A DNA stretch of 64,000 nt from Pseudomonas pseudonitroreducens (lineage in GTDB: Bacteria; Pseudomonadota; Gammaproteobacteria; Pseudomonadales; Pseudomonadaceae). A program made the position numbers and the translations under genes. Below are positions 52,440 through 61,077 of the stretch, one piece after another. Where the stretch lies: assembly GCF_021603645.1 (NCBI RefSeq), contig NZ_BQHJ01000003.1:1-64000 (forward strand). The letters are read 5' to 3'. Each line of letters opens with the position of its first letter. Position 1 is the stretch's first letter. The notes below the pieces were generated by a model. The model ran no database searches. It saw only the letters and a list, made by a program, of their open reading frames with translations, and had not been told where the DNA came from.

Positions 52440-53501
52440 TCAATCCCCGTCGTTGGCGTTGAACCCCAGCTGTACGCCGAGGGCTTTCGCCAGGTCGCCT
52501 TCGTGCAGGCGGTGGACGACGTTGAGGCTGTCGTACAGTTCGTTCAACTGCTTGAGGCCAGCCTCGTCCTTCAGCAATTCGCTGAGTGGCTGGTTGATCG
52601 CCTTCAGCTTGCCGTGAACGTCGGCATAGGCCGCGTCGATCTTGCCGGCCAGCTCTTTCTGCTCGGCCGGCAGCAGGGCGCGCAGGCCCTTCTTGTCGGT
52701 GCCGTCCCACAGCGCCTGGGCGCCGGTCAGGCTGGAGTCCAGGCTCGCCAGCGACATGTCGCTGCGCCAACCTTCGGCCTGGAACGGCTGCGGAATGCCC
52801 TTGCTCTGGCGACCCAGCGGGGTGCCGAGCTTCTTCTTCAGCATGTCCAGCGCGGTGACCTGCACGCGCAGCAGCTCGGCGATGGCCTCGTGGGCATCGG
52901 CGTAGCGCTCGTTAGGGAACTTGGAGAGCTGGGCGAGCATGCCGCCGTCCTGCTTCCACTGCGCCAGGATGCTCTCCGCCAGGGCCTGCTGGTGGCTGCC
53001 GATGGCTTCCAGCAGCGGGCAGTAGCGCGCCTTGGTCTCGGCGTTGGCGAGGTCGATCCTGGCGTCGTAGAGGATGTACTCGTAGGCGGTCAGGCCCTGG
53101 ACCACGACGCTGGACTTATCCAGGGTCGCCGGGGAAATCGCGTTGCCGCTGTTGAGCAGTTGCTCGACCTGGCGTGCCACGAGGTTCTTCTTGTCCGGCC
53201 AGAACTGCACCTGCCAGGAACGGTTGCCTTCGGCCAGCGGGCCGACCAGCAGCGGCTGCAGTTCGGCCCAGGCCTTCTGCGCGGCCATGAAGTCGGCGCG
53301 CGCCTTGGTCAGGTCTTCCTTGCCCTGGCAATAGGCCAGGGCGCTGGCGGCCAGCGCGCGGTCGGCGTCGACCCAGCGGCTGTAGGTCGGCAGGATCACC
53401 TGCTGGGCCAGCGTGGCGCTGGTGGTCGCCTGCGGGTCGGTGGGCGAGCAGGCGCCCAGGGCGATGGCGAGGCTGGTGATCAGAAGTCGGGGGCGGAACA
53501 T
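52440..53501 (-). CDS. Imelysin-like lipoprotein lacking the metal His
   Basis: 353-aa lipoprotein (lipobox LGAC, about Cys18) of the imelysin family (peptidase M75-like fold). The family GxHxxE motif here reads GLTAYEYILYD: Gly and Glu are kept but the His is Thr, so the protein may bind a partner rather than metal. Homologues in P. aeruginosa belong to an iron-regulated cluster (PA4371, from memory). It lies 15 bases after the di-haem protein gene, so the two are co-transcribed. Confidence 0.85.
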   Translation of the reverse strand: MFRPRLLITSLAIALGACSPTDPQATTSATLAQQVILPTYSRWVDADRALAASALAYCQGKEDLTKARADFMAAQKAWAELQPLLVGPLAEGNRSWQVQFWPDKKNLVARQVEQLLNSGNAISPATLDKSSVVVQGLTAYEYILYDARIDLANAETKARYCPLLEAIGSHQQALAESILAQWKQDGGMLAQLSKFPNERYADAHEAIAELLRVQVTALDMLKKKLGTPLGRQSKGIPQPFQAEGWRSDMSLASLDSSLTGAQALWDGTDKKGLRALLPAEQKELAGKIDAAYADVHGKLKAINQPLSELLKDEAGLKQLNELYDSLNVVHRLHEGDLAKALGVQLGFNANDGD

Positions 53502-53516
53502 GGTGGGCTCGGCTCC

Positions 53517-54941
53517 TTAGAGTGAGTTCAAGAACGCCAGCAGGGCATCGCGCTGCCCGGCGTCGAAGTTCAGTACGCGTTGCTTCGCCGCTTCGGCTTC
53601 GCCGCCATGCCAGAGCACGGCTTCGAGCAGGTTGCGGGCGCGGCCGTCATGCAGGAACTGGGTGTGGCCGTTGACCGTCTCGGTCAGGCCGATGCCCCAC
53701 AGCGGCGCCGTGCGCCAATCGCGGCCGCTGGCGAGAAATTCCGGGCGATTGTCCGCTAGTCCCTCGCCCATGTCATGCAGCAGCAGGTCGCTGTAGGGGC
53801 GGATGAGCTGGTTGGCCAGCTCGGGCTCGGCGGCGTTCGGCCCGGTGGTGAATTTGGGGGTGTGGCAACTGGCGCAGCCGGAGTCGAAGAACAGCCCCTT
53901 GCCGGTCAGCACCTGTGGGTCGTCGACTTTGCGCCGCGCCGGCACCGCGAGGTTGCGGGCGTAGAAGGCGACCTGGTTGAAGATGTGCTGGCTGACTTCC
54001 GGCTGGCCGCCGTCGATGGCGTTCTTGCAGTCGGTCTGCGCCGCCGTGCAGTCGTCGCTGGGCAGCAAATCGCTGGTCAGGCCCATGTCACCGGAGAAGG
54101 CGTGGGCGTTCTGCTGGGCGACGTTGGGCTGCCCGGCCTTCCAGCCGAAGCGGCCGAGCACGGTCTGCTGCGTGGCATCGTCCCAGACGCGGTTCGGTCG
54201 GCCATGGATGCCGTCGTTGCCTTTGGCCTGCCGCTCGGCGTTGGCGAGGATATCCGCTTCGCTGATGGACTCCAGCAGGCCCAGGCCGATCATCGGCGGG
54301 GCGATGCGCGCGGAGAACATCGTGTCCGGGTGCATCGGGCCGTAGCCCAGGTCGCTGATGCGCAGCTTGGGTTTGCGCAGCTCGACCACGGTGCCGTCCT
54401 TGAAGGTCACCGGCACCGCATCGTATTCCACGCGGACCTTGCCTTCGGGCGCCACGCCGGGGATCGCCGAGTCCTGGAACTGGCCGCCGTACACCGGCTC
54501 GGGCACCACGCCCAGGCGCTTGATGGTTTCGACGTCGGCAGAGCCGGCGGGGATCGACAGGCGTACCAGCATCGACACGGCGTTGACGTCGTTCAACTCC
54601 GGCGGATGGCCGCGGCCGTCCTTGATGTGGCAGTTCTGGCAGGCGTTGGTGTTGAACAGCGGGCCGAGGCCGTCGCGCGCGGTGGTGGTGGTCGGTGCGA
54701 TCACCCAGGGATTGCGGAAGAAGCTGTTGCCCACGGCGAAGTCCAGGCGGCGGCTCGGCGTGAGGTTGGCCGAGGGCATGGAATAGGCGTTGCGGTCGCT
54801 CTGTCTGACCGTGGTGGCGCCGCCGGAAAGTGCTTCGCCGGGCTCGGCCACGGCGTGCTGGGAGGTCTCCGGCTTGCACGCGGCAAGGGCGAGGGCGGAC
54901 AGCAGCGGCACGAGGTGCAGGGCGGTACGGCGGTGGAGCAT
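53517..54941 (-). CDS. Di-haem c-type cytochrome (DUF1111 thiol-oxidoreductase-like) lipoprotein
   Basis: 474-aa lipoprotein. The lipobox LALAAC follows a short signal peptide. Two haem-attachment motifs CQNCH and CASCH are visible, plus the family segment DGLGPLFNTNACQNCH-IKDGRG and a C-terminal LWGIGLTETVNGHTQFLHDGRARN. DUF1111 proteins, often labelled thiol oxidoreductases, resemble di-haem peroxidases. Here the enzyme probably works with the imelysins in periplasmic iron handling, for example by ferrous/ferric conversion (inference). I use ATG 54941; ATG 54965 is possible. A Fur-box-like palindrome lies 53 bases upstream. Confidence 0.85.
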   Translation of the reverse strand: MLHRRTALHLVPLLSALALAACKPETSQHAVAEPGEALSGGATTVRQSDRNAYSMPSANLTPSRRLDFAVGNSFFRNPWVIAPTTTTARDGLGPLFNTNACQNCHIKDGRGHPPELNDVNAVSMLVRLSIPAGSADVETIKRLGVVPEPVYGGQFQDSAIPGVAPEGKVRVEYDAVPVTFKDGTVVELRKPKLRISDLGYGPMHPDTMFSARIAPPMIGLGLLESISEADILANAERQAKGNDGIHGRPNRVWDDATQQTVLGRFGWKAGQPNVAQQNAHAFSGDMGLTSDLLPSDDCTAAQTDCKNAIDGGQPEVSQHIFNQVAFYARNLAVPARRKVDDPQVLTGKGLFFDSGCASCHTPKFTTGPNAAEPELANQLIRPYSDLLLHDMGEGLADNRPEFLASGRDWRTAPLWGIGLTETVNGHTQFLHDGRARNLLEAVLWHGGEAEAAKQRVLNFDAGQRDALLAFLNSL

Positions 54942-54993
54942 CGACGGGTTCCAGAGCGGTGACATGGCAGCGCGCCATGTTATCAGGGGCTTC

Positions 54994-55020
54994 AAATGCA
55001 AATATGAAAAATTTGTATTT
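54994..55020. promoter_or_regulatory. Fur-box-like palindrome before the di-haem protein gene
   Basis: AAATGCAAATATG-A-AAAATTTGTATTT is an AT-rich 13-1-13 palindrome with matches at most positions, like many Pseudomonas Fur sites (GCAAAT...ATTTGC). It lies 53 bases before the start. Consistent with iron-repressed expression of this cluster. Confidence 0.55.
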
Positions 55021-55132
55021 GAGAACGACATCGTTTGCCGCCCGGAAACGACAAAGCCCCGCAGTGCGGCGCTTTGCCTTTGCCACTTGAGTAGCTGCGG
55101 CCAGGAGCCGCAGTCACCTCAGGACGCGCGGA

Positions 55133-56473
55133 TCAGAACTGGTGATCGGCGTTGTCCGGCTTCAGGTCCTGCACGCCGACCGCGGTGGCGGCCTTCTCGA
55201 TGGCGCCGGTCTGCTTGACCAGCGAGGCGATGGCGTCGCGGATCTTCTGCTGATCGTCCTTGTCTTCCGGAGCGATCATCTGGTCGAAGTGCACACCGTC
55301 CTTCTCGGCACGGTCGACGATGACCTGCATCTTGGCTTCGGTGTTGGCCAGGTCATTCTTCAGGTCGGTATCGGCGGCGGCGTCAGCCTTGGCGACCAGG
55401 TCGGACAGGCTCGGGCCCTTCACGACGCTGCCGTCGGTGCGCTTGTACTCGCCCAGGTAGATGTTGCGGATCGACTTGGCGTTGAAGAACAGGGTGTTGT
55501 GGGTGTTGTCGCTGAAGCAGTCGTGCTCGTCTTCGGTGGAGTTGGCTTCCAGCGCGACCTTCATGCGCTCGCCGGCCAGCTCGCCGAGGGACAGGGAGCC
55601 CATGCCGAAGAACATCTTGCGCAGGTTGTTCTCGGCGGTGTCGGCCTCGACCTTGGCGCGGTAGTTGTCGGCAACGCCGGACTTGAAGTTGCCGACCATT
55701 TCTTCCAGGTCAGCGACCAGCAGGTCGGTGGCGGCCTTCAGGTAGGCAGCGCGACGGTCGCAATGACCGTTGGTGCAGTCCTTGCCCTGGGCGTAGTCGG
55801 TGTACTTGCGATCGCCGGCGCCCGGCTTGGTGCCGTTCAGGTCCTGGCCCCAGAGGAGGAATTCGATGGCGTGGTAGCCGGTGGCGACGTTGGCTTCGGA
55901 ACCGCCCAGCTCGTTCAGGCCCTTGAGCTTCTCGCCGGTGATTTCCTTGACGTCGATCTTGTCTTCGCCGACCTGGATCTCGGTGTTGGCGATGATGTTG
56001 GCGGTGGCGCCGGCGTTGCCTTCGGCGTGCTGGTAGTCCTTGGCAACGTAGTCGATCAGGCCCTCGTCCAGCGGCCAGGCGTTAACCGCGCCTTCCCAGT
56101 CGTCGATGATCGAGTTGCCGAAGCGGAAGGCTTCGCTCTGCGAGTAGGACGGGCGGGAAGCGATCCAGGCTTCGCGGGCGGCCTTCAGGGTGGCTTCGCT
56201 GGGCTTGGCGATCAGCGCGTCGACGGCGGTCTGCAGCGCCTTGGCGGTGGTCAGGGCGTCGCCATAGGTGGCTTCGGCGATGTCCAGGTAGTTCTTCACC
56301 ACGGCCTTGACCGCGGCCTCGTCGACCTTGGCGGTCGCTGCCGGGGCAGTGCTCTGGGTGCTGGCAGCCGGCGCGGCGGCGGCGGGGGCTTCGGCTTTCT
56401 TGTCATCGCCGCAGCCGGCGAGGGAGATGGCGATGGCGAGCAGGCTGGCAGTGGCCCAGGGCATACGAGTCAT
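55133..56473 (-). CDS. icmP: Imelysin-family iron-regulated lipoprotein IcmP
   Basis: 446-aa lipoprotein (lipobox SLAGC, Cys21) with an Ala/Pro-rich tether and the imelysin fold. The M75 motif GxHxxE is intact in TGYHAIEFLLWGQD. P. aeruginosa IcmP (PA4370) was named insulin-cleaving metalloproteinase; related imelysins act in periplasmic iron uptake. Start follows AAAGGAACC. It lies about 190 bases upstream of the di-haem gene with its own promoter and a Fur-like palindrome at 56538-56556. Confidence 0.88.
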   Translation of the reverse strand: MTRMPWATASLLAIAISLAGCGDDKKAEAPAAAAPAASTQSTAPAATAKVDEAAVKAVVKNYLDIAEATYGDALTTAKALQTAVDALIAKPSEATLKAAREAWIASRPSYSQSEAFRFGNSIIDDWEGAVNAWPLDEGLIDYVAKDYQHAEGNAGATANIIANTEIQVGEDKIDVKEITGEKLKGLNELGGSEANVATGYHAIEFLLWGQDLNGTKPGAGDRKYTDYAQGKDCTNGHCDRRAAYLKAATDLLVADLEEMVGNFKSGVADNYRAKVEADTAENNLRKMFFGMGSLSLGELAGERMKVALEANSTEDEHDCFSDNTHNTLFFNAKSIRNIYLGEYKRTDGSVVKGPSLSDLVAKADAAADTDLKNDLANTEAKMQVIVDRAEKDGVHFDQMIAPEDKDDQQKIRDAIASLVKQTGAIEKAATAVGVQDLKPDNADHQF

Positions 56474-56537
56474 GACGGGTTCCTTTGCATGGAGAGGAGG
56501 CGCACGAAAAAGGACTGCGCAAGAAAATCCGCAACAT

Positions 56538-56556
56538 AATGCGAAAGATTTGCATT
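56538..56556. promoter_or_regulatory. Fur-box-like 9-1-9 palindrome before icmP
   Basis: AATGCGAAA-G-ATTTGCATT is a 19-bp 9-1-9 palindrome with the Fur architecture, 65 bases before the icmP start in an AT-rich promoter region. Confidence 0.55.
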
Positions 56557-56636
56557 TTTGAAAAGAGAGATCGGTGGCGCTGTTCGGTCACGGGGCCAGC
56601 AAGTCGCTATCAGCGTCAGGGAATTAGCTCTTTGTA

Positions 56637-56730
56637 GGATCGAGGGGGACGCCTAGTCCTTGCTCGCGAACAGCTCCGGCGCCATGCAGTTCGCGAGCAA
56701 GCTCGCTCCTACAAGGGGATTCGGCGTGGG
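56637..56730. repeat. REP pair with an altered left arm
   Basis: The right arm GTTCGCGAGCAAGCTCGCTC plus CTACAAGG is a normal REP core. The left arm begins TGTAGGA and ends TTGCTCGCGAAC, but about 20 foreign bases (around CGAGGGGGACGCCTAGTC) replace AGCGAGC. The GGCGGATGAAGCGTTCCGCT element seen in the 41-kb array follows directly. Confidence 0.75.
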
Positions 56731-56771
56731 GGATGGCGGATGAAGCGTTCCGCTGCATTCGCCCTACGCCG

Positions 56772-58853
56772 TCAATGCCGTTCGACGGAGCCGCCCGGAT
56801 TGCCGCCGGCCGCTTCGGCCAGACGCCGTGCCTGCTTGAGGTAGAGCGTCAGCTCGCGCGCCGGCAGCGGCTTGCTGTAGAGGTAGCCCTGACCTTCATG
56901 GCAGCCCTGGGCGATGATGTAGGCCTCCTGCTCGACGGTCTCCACGCCCTCGGCGATCACCTGCATGCCCAGGCTCTTGCCCAGCTGGATGATGGCGCGA
57001 ACGATGGTGGCGTCATCGTCGTCCAGCAGCAGGTCCTGGACGAAGCTCTTGTCGATCTTGATCTTGTCCAGCGGCAGGCTCTTCAGGTAGCTCAGCGACG
57101 AGTAGCCGGTGCCGAAGTCGTCGATGGCGATCAGCGCGCCGGCGCGACGCAGGCTGAGCAGGTGCTGGGCGGCGGTGGAAATGTCTTCCATCAGGCCGGT
57201 CTCGGTGACCTCCAGTTCCAGCGAACGCGGCGGCAGGCGGTGCATCTGCAACAGGTTGCTGACCACTCGCGGCAGGGCGTTGTGGCGCAACTGCACGGTG
57301 GACAGGTTGACCGCCAGGCGCAGGTCGTCGAAGCCCTGGTCGTGCCATTCGCGCAGTTGGCGGCAGGACTGGTCGAGCACCCATTCGCCGATGCTGAAGA
57401 TGCTGCCGTTCTGCTCCGCCAGCGGGATGAACAGGTCCGGCGCGACCCAGCCCTGGGTCGGGTGCTGCCAGCGCAGCAGCGCCTCGACGCCGACCACGCG
57501 GTGATCGCGGTAGTCCACCTGTGGTTGATACACGAGGTGCAGTTCGTTGCGTGCCAGGGCTTCGCGCAGGTCCTTCTCCAATTCGCGGCGGCGGCGCATC
57601 TCGCTGTCGACGCTGGCGATGTAGAACTGGTAGCGGTTGCGCGAGCGACTCTTGGCCAGGGTCATGGTCTGCTCGGCTTTCTGCAGCAGCTTCTCGGTGG
57701 TCTCGCCGTCCTCGGGGAACAGGGTGATGCCGATGGTGGCGCGCAGGTGTACCAGGTGCTGGTCCAGTTCGAAGGGCGCTTCCAGGTCGTCGAGGATCTG
57801 CTGGGCCAGTTCCGCCGCTTCGTAAGGCTGCTCGATGTCGGCCTGGACCAGGGCGAACTGGTCGCTACCCAGCCGCGCCAGGGCGCCGAGGTGCGCGCTG
57901 CGGGTGCGCAGGCGGTCGGCGAGGGCGATCAGCAACTGGTCGCCGAACTGGTAGCTGTACTGCTCGTTGATGCCCTTGAAGTCATCCAGGCCCAGGCAGA
58001 GCACGGCGACGCGGCGCTGCAGACGCGAGGCGCCCTCGAGAATCTGGTCCAGGCGTTGTTGCAGCAGCTTGCGGTTGGGCAGGCCGGTGAGGAAGTCGTA
58101 CTGGGAGATGCGCAGCAGGCTGTCTTCGGCCTCCCTGCGCAAATGGCCGTTGCGCTCGATGGAGGCCAGCAACTGGTTGGCGGTGTTCACCCACAGGCCC
58201 AGTTCGTCCTTCTCGTGGCCGTCGGGCATCGGCAGCTTGTGCTGGCTGGGGCGGTCCGGGTTGATCGAGGCCAGGTGCTCGATGATCTTCGACAGCGGCT
58301 TGGTCAGCAGCCAGTGGTAGACCATGAACAGCACCAGGCTCAGGGCCATGGCGCGGAGGATGCCGGAGATGAAGATGATCACCGAGGTGGCGACGAAGTC
58401 GTCGCCGTAGGGCGCGGTGTCGAGGGTGATCTTCAGGTCGCCGTAGTACTCGTTGGAGCCGCCACGGCCGGCAAGGCGGATGGAGTAGTTCTGCTCGGCG
58501 CCGAGGATCGGGTCGGTCAGCCAGCGGGTGGAGGAGTCCAGCAGCGGGCGGGATTTCTCCGCCAGCATGGGTTCGTCGGGGTGGCCGATGGCGGCGTAGC
58601 GCACGGCTTCGTGCTGGAACAGGCCTTCGAGGACCTGCATCGCCATGTCGCGGTCCAGGCTGTAGACGGCCTGGGTAGAAGGGTCGCGGACCATCGCCAG
58701 GATGCGCTGGGCATCGTTGTGCACGTTCTGGCGGGCCTTGTGGGCGTCGTAGACGATCTGGGCACAGCTGAGTACCACCCCGACCACGAGGGCCGCGAGC
58801 AATACCATACGCAGCAGCTTGAGGGAGAGGCTGTGCCGGGGATCCAGTTTCAA
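56772..58853 (-). CDS. bifA: BifA-like c-di-GMP phosphodiesterase with degenerate GGDEF
   Basis: 693-aa membrane-bound regulator. TM1 (about residues 12-34), a periplasmic section, TM2, and a HAMP-like segment precede a GGDEF domain whose signature is GSDQF, so it should not make c-di-GMP but might still bind GTP. The EAL domain is intact: EALLRW, the NLS Asn, EVTE, DDFGTGYSS, KIDKSF and AEGVE. It degrades c-di-GMP and in P. aeruginosa favours swarming over biofilm. The start is TTG 58853, preceded by AAGGAAA at good spacing and giving the KLDPRHSLSLKLL start seen in BifA. Confidence 0.9.
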   Translation of the reverse strand: MKLDPRHSLSLKLLRMVLLAALVVGVVLSCAQIVYDAHKARQNVHNDAQRILAMVRDPSTQAVYSLDRDMAMQVLEGLFQHEAVRYAAIGHPDEPMLAEKSRPLLDSSTRWLTDPILGAEQNYSIRLAGRGGSNEYYGDLKITLDTAPYGDDFVATSVIIFISGILRAMALSLVLFMVYHWLLTKPLSKIIEHLASINPDRPSQHKLPMPDGHEKDELGLWVNTANQLLASIERNGHLRREAEDSLLRISQYDFLTGLPNRKLLQQRLDQILEGASRLQRRVAVLCLGLDDFKGINEQYSYQFGDQLLIALADRLRTRSAHLGALARLGSDQFALVQADIEQPYEAAELAQQILDDLEAPFELDQHLVHLRATIGITLFPEDGETTEKLLQKAEQTMTLAKSRSRNRYQFYIASVDSEMRRRRELEKDLREALARNELHLVYQPQVDYRDHRVVGVEALLRWQHPTQGWVAPDLFIPLAEQNGSIFSIGEWVLDQSCRQLREWHDQGFDDLRLAVNLSTVQLRHNALPRVVSNLLQMHRLPPRSLELEVTETGLMEDISTAAQHLLSLRRAGALIAIDDFGTGYSSLSYLKSLPLDKIKIDKSFVQDLLLDDDDATIVRAIIQLGKSLGMQVIAEGVETVEQEAYIIAQGCHEGQGYLYSKPLPARELTLYLKQARRLAEAAGGNPGGSVERH

Positions 58854-59003
58854 GGTCTTTCCTTGTTTCTCGCCAGGGGCGAACGACTGGGGCTGAGTAT
58901 TGGCAATTGGCGCAATGACGTCAAAGGGCCATCGTTGTGTTTCGTGACTGTACCGGCCTTTCAGGTTAGCCGACACGAAGGTGTTACGCGCCCCTAACGA
59001 AAA

Positions 59004-59027
59004 AACCCGGCACGAGGCCGGGTTCTT
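59004..59027 (-). terminator. Terminator after sodB
   Basis: AACCCGGC-ACGA-GGCCGGGTT hairpin with AAAAAA on the left, which becomes a T run for the leftward sodB transcript. It ends 20 bases past the sodB stop. Confidence 0.82.
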
Positions 59028-59047
59028 TCAGATCATGTGGGGTGCGA

Positions 59048-59629
59048 TCAGGCAGCGAACTGCTCGGCCACGAAGTCCCAGTTGACCAGGTTCCAGAACG
59101 CCTCGACGTACTTCGGACGCAGGTTGCGGTAGTCGATGTAGTAGGCGTGTTCCCAGACGTCGCAGGTCAGCAGCGGGGTGTCGCCGCTGGTCAGCGGGCA
59201 GCCGGCGCCGATGGTGCTGGCCAGGGCCAGGGAGCCGTCGGCTTTCTTCACCAGCCAGCCCCAGCCGGAGCCGAAGGTGCCGATGGAGGTCTTGCTGAAC
59301 TCTTCCTTGAACTTGTCGAAGGAACCGAAGGCAGCGTTGATGGCGTCAGCCAGGGCGCCGGTGGGCTGGCCACCGCCGTTGGGGCTCAGGCAGTTCCAGT
59401 AGAAGGTGTGGTTCCACACCTGGGCTGCGTTGTTGAAGATGCCGCCGGAAGAGGTCTTGACGATGTCTTCCAGGCTTTTGCCTTCGAACTCGGTACCCGG
59501 AACCAGGTTGTTCAGGTTCACGACGTAGGTGTTGTGGTGCTTGTCGTGGTGGAATTCCAGAGTCTCCGCGGAAATGTGCGGCTCAAGGGCATTCTTCGCG
59601 TAGGGCAGCGGAGGCAATTCGAAAGCCAT
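59048..59629 (-). CDS. sodB: Iron superoxide dismutase
   Basis: 193-aa Fe/Mn-family dismutase converting superoxide to hydrogen peroxide and oxygen. The metal ligands are His27, His74, Asp157 and His161 (DVWEHAYY signature). Residues around the active site ([26 protein letters not shown]) are those of the iron-type enzymes. Start follows TAGGAGAG. Its own terminator and promoter region make it a single-gene unit, next to bifA as in P. aeruginosa. Confidence 0.95.
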   Translation of the reverse strand: MAFELPPLPYAKNALEPHISAETLEFHHDKHHNTYVVNLNNLVPGTEFEGKSLEDIVKTSSGGIFNNAAQVWNHTFYWNCLSPNGGGQPTGALADAINAAFGSFDKFKEEFSKTSIGTFGSGWGWLVKKADGSLALASTIGAGCPLTSGDTPLLTCDVWEHAYYIDYRNLRPKYVEAFWNLVNWDFVAEQFAA

Positions 59630-59950
59630 GGTGTCTCTCCTATCTCACTCAGTCTGGGCTAGCGCGGCGAACGCGCGACCGGTACACGGGGCCGGTATCG
59701 TAGGTGTCGCGGCATCCGGGCGTAGCTGCAAGGCGTCCCGCAAGGGGACAGGCAGCGCGCCAGTTGCGTCTGACAGCCTTGGCCGTCAGCGCCGCGAAGG
59801 TCGGATCATAGCACCCGACCTGTGGCATATCCACGCAGCAACTGTAGGGGCAAAGGCCCTGCCAGGCGGCTTGCGTCGGCGCCCGGCCCTCACTCTATAC
59901 CGACCGGGATGACGGAACGTGGTTCGGACTGATTTCCCGCACGGCCTGAA
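59630..59950. other. Intergenic region before sodB
   Basis: 321 bases between sodB (leftward) and the argO stop codon. It must hold the sodB promoter; no clear -10/-35 pair, gene or repeat is recognised. A weak hairpin around GCGAAGGTCG is the only structure seen. Confidence 0.6.
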
Positions 59951-60553
59951 TCAGTTGGCGAACACCAGTTGCGCCGCCATCCCCAGCATCATCACGGCGA
60001 CCATCAGGTCCACCAGGCGCCACGTCGCCGGCCTTGCCAGCCAGGGCGCGAGCCACGCGGCGCCGAAGGCCAGGGTGAAGAACCAGATCAGCGAGGCACT
60101 GGCCGCGCCCATGGCGTAGGCGCCGGGGGCAGCCTGCTGGGCACCGAGGGAGCCGATCAGCAGCACGGTGTCGAGGTAGACGTGGGGGTTGAGCAGGGTC
60201 ACCGCCAGCGCAGCCATCAGAACGGTGCGGCGCGAACGCGGGCCGGTTTCCCCTGCGTCTGCCATGGCCTCGGGTGCGACTGCACGACGCAGCGCCTTGA
60301 GGCCGTACCAGACCAGGAAGGTGACGCCGCCCCAGCGGGCGATGGCCAGCAGCGTCGGGTTCTCGGCAAGGATCTTCGCCAGGCCGAACACCCCGGCGCT
60401 GACCAGGATGGCGTCACAGGCCACGCACAGCGCGGCCACCGACAGGTGATGCTCGCGGCGCAGGCTCTGGGCGAGGACGAAGGCGTTCTGCGCGCCGATG
60501 GCGATGATCAGCCCGGCGGCCACCAGGATGCCATTGAGATAGCTTTGCCACAT
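59951..60553 (-). CDS. argO: LysE/ArgO-family amino-acid exporter
   Basis: 200-aa exporter with five to six membrane helices and the family opening GILVAAGLIIAIGAQNAFVLAQSLRREH. It exports basic amino acids such as arginine. The regulator ArgP is encoded divergently, with an ACT-domain gene between. It starts three bases after the ACT gene, so the two are one operon. Confidence 0.9.
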   Translation of the reverse strand: MWQSYLNGILVAAGLIIAIGAQNAFVLAQSLRREHHLSVAALCVACDAILVSAGVFGLAKILAENPTLLAIARWGGVTFLVWYGLKALRRAVAPEAMADAGETGPRSRRTVLMAALAVTLLNPHVYLDTVLLIGSLGAQQAAPGAYAMGAASASLIWFFTLAFGAAWLAPWLARPATWRLVDLMVAVMMLGMAAQLVFAN

Positions 60554-60556
60554 GAT

Positions 60557-60979
60557 TCAGACCCCCTCTTTATCGAGGGCGGGGGGATCGAGCGCGAGCG
60601 CGCGCAGGACATCCAGCGCGCGCGGGCCGTCGGCGTGGGCGACGAACAGATGGTCGTGGTACCAGGCGGCGACCACGTTGCAGCTGATCCCGGCCCTGGC
60701 CAGCGCAGTCGCCACGGCGGCGGTGAGGCCGACGGCCTGCAGCGCCGAGTGCACTTCGAGGGTCAGCCAGGCGGCAACGTAATCGAAGCTCAGCCCGGCT
60801 TGTTCGGCTTCGGCGCGCGGCAGGATCAGCGTCAGCCCTTCGCTTTCGCGGAAGGTGCCCAGTGGCTGCAGGCCGGCGGGCAGCTTTCCGTCGGGCAGGG
60901 TGCAGTAGACATATTCGCCGTCATTGAGCACCGGGGTCATGCCGCGCAGCAGCGCGGCCAGGGAAGTTTCGCCAGCCAT
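60557..60979 (-). CDS. ACT-domain protein between argP and argO
   Basis: 140-aa protein with two tandem ACT-like halves (residues about 15-75, ending WLTLEVHSALQAVGLTAAVATALA; then SCNVVAAWYHDHLFVAHADG). ACT domains bind amino acids and usually control enzymes or transporters. Being first in the argO operon and divergent from argP suggests that it senses the exported amino acid, perhaps to gate ArgO or ArgP. I keep ATG 60979; the longer frame to 61063 would lie in the shared promoter. Function not proven. Confidence 0.82.
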   Translation of the reverse strand: MAGETSLAALLRGMTPVLNDGEYVYCTLPDGKLPAGLQPLGTFRESEGLTLILPRAEAEQAGLSFDYVAAWLTLEVHSALQAVGLTAAVATALARAGISCNVVAAWYHDHLFVAHADGPRALDVLRALALDPPALDKEGV

Positions 60980-61077
60980 GGGTAGATTCGTCCGAAGTGG
61001 GGAATGCTGGCGATTGTCCGGCTTTGGCCTGTATAAGAAAAACCAATACTGCTGATATCTCATTAGGGAAACTGATC
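60980..61077. promoter_or_regulatory. argP/argO divergent promoter region
   Basis: 98 AT-richer bases between divergent starts, with ATAAGAAAAACCAATACTGC and ATATCTCATTAGGG. ArgP-type regulators bind such intergenic regions to activate the exporter. The exact operator is not resolvable by eye. Confidence 0.55.

Noticed and set aside
59630-59950. Small RNA gene such as a PrrF-like RNA near sodB
   Set aside because: No promoter-terminator pair or Fur box could be recognised in this stretch.
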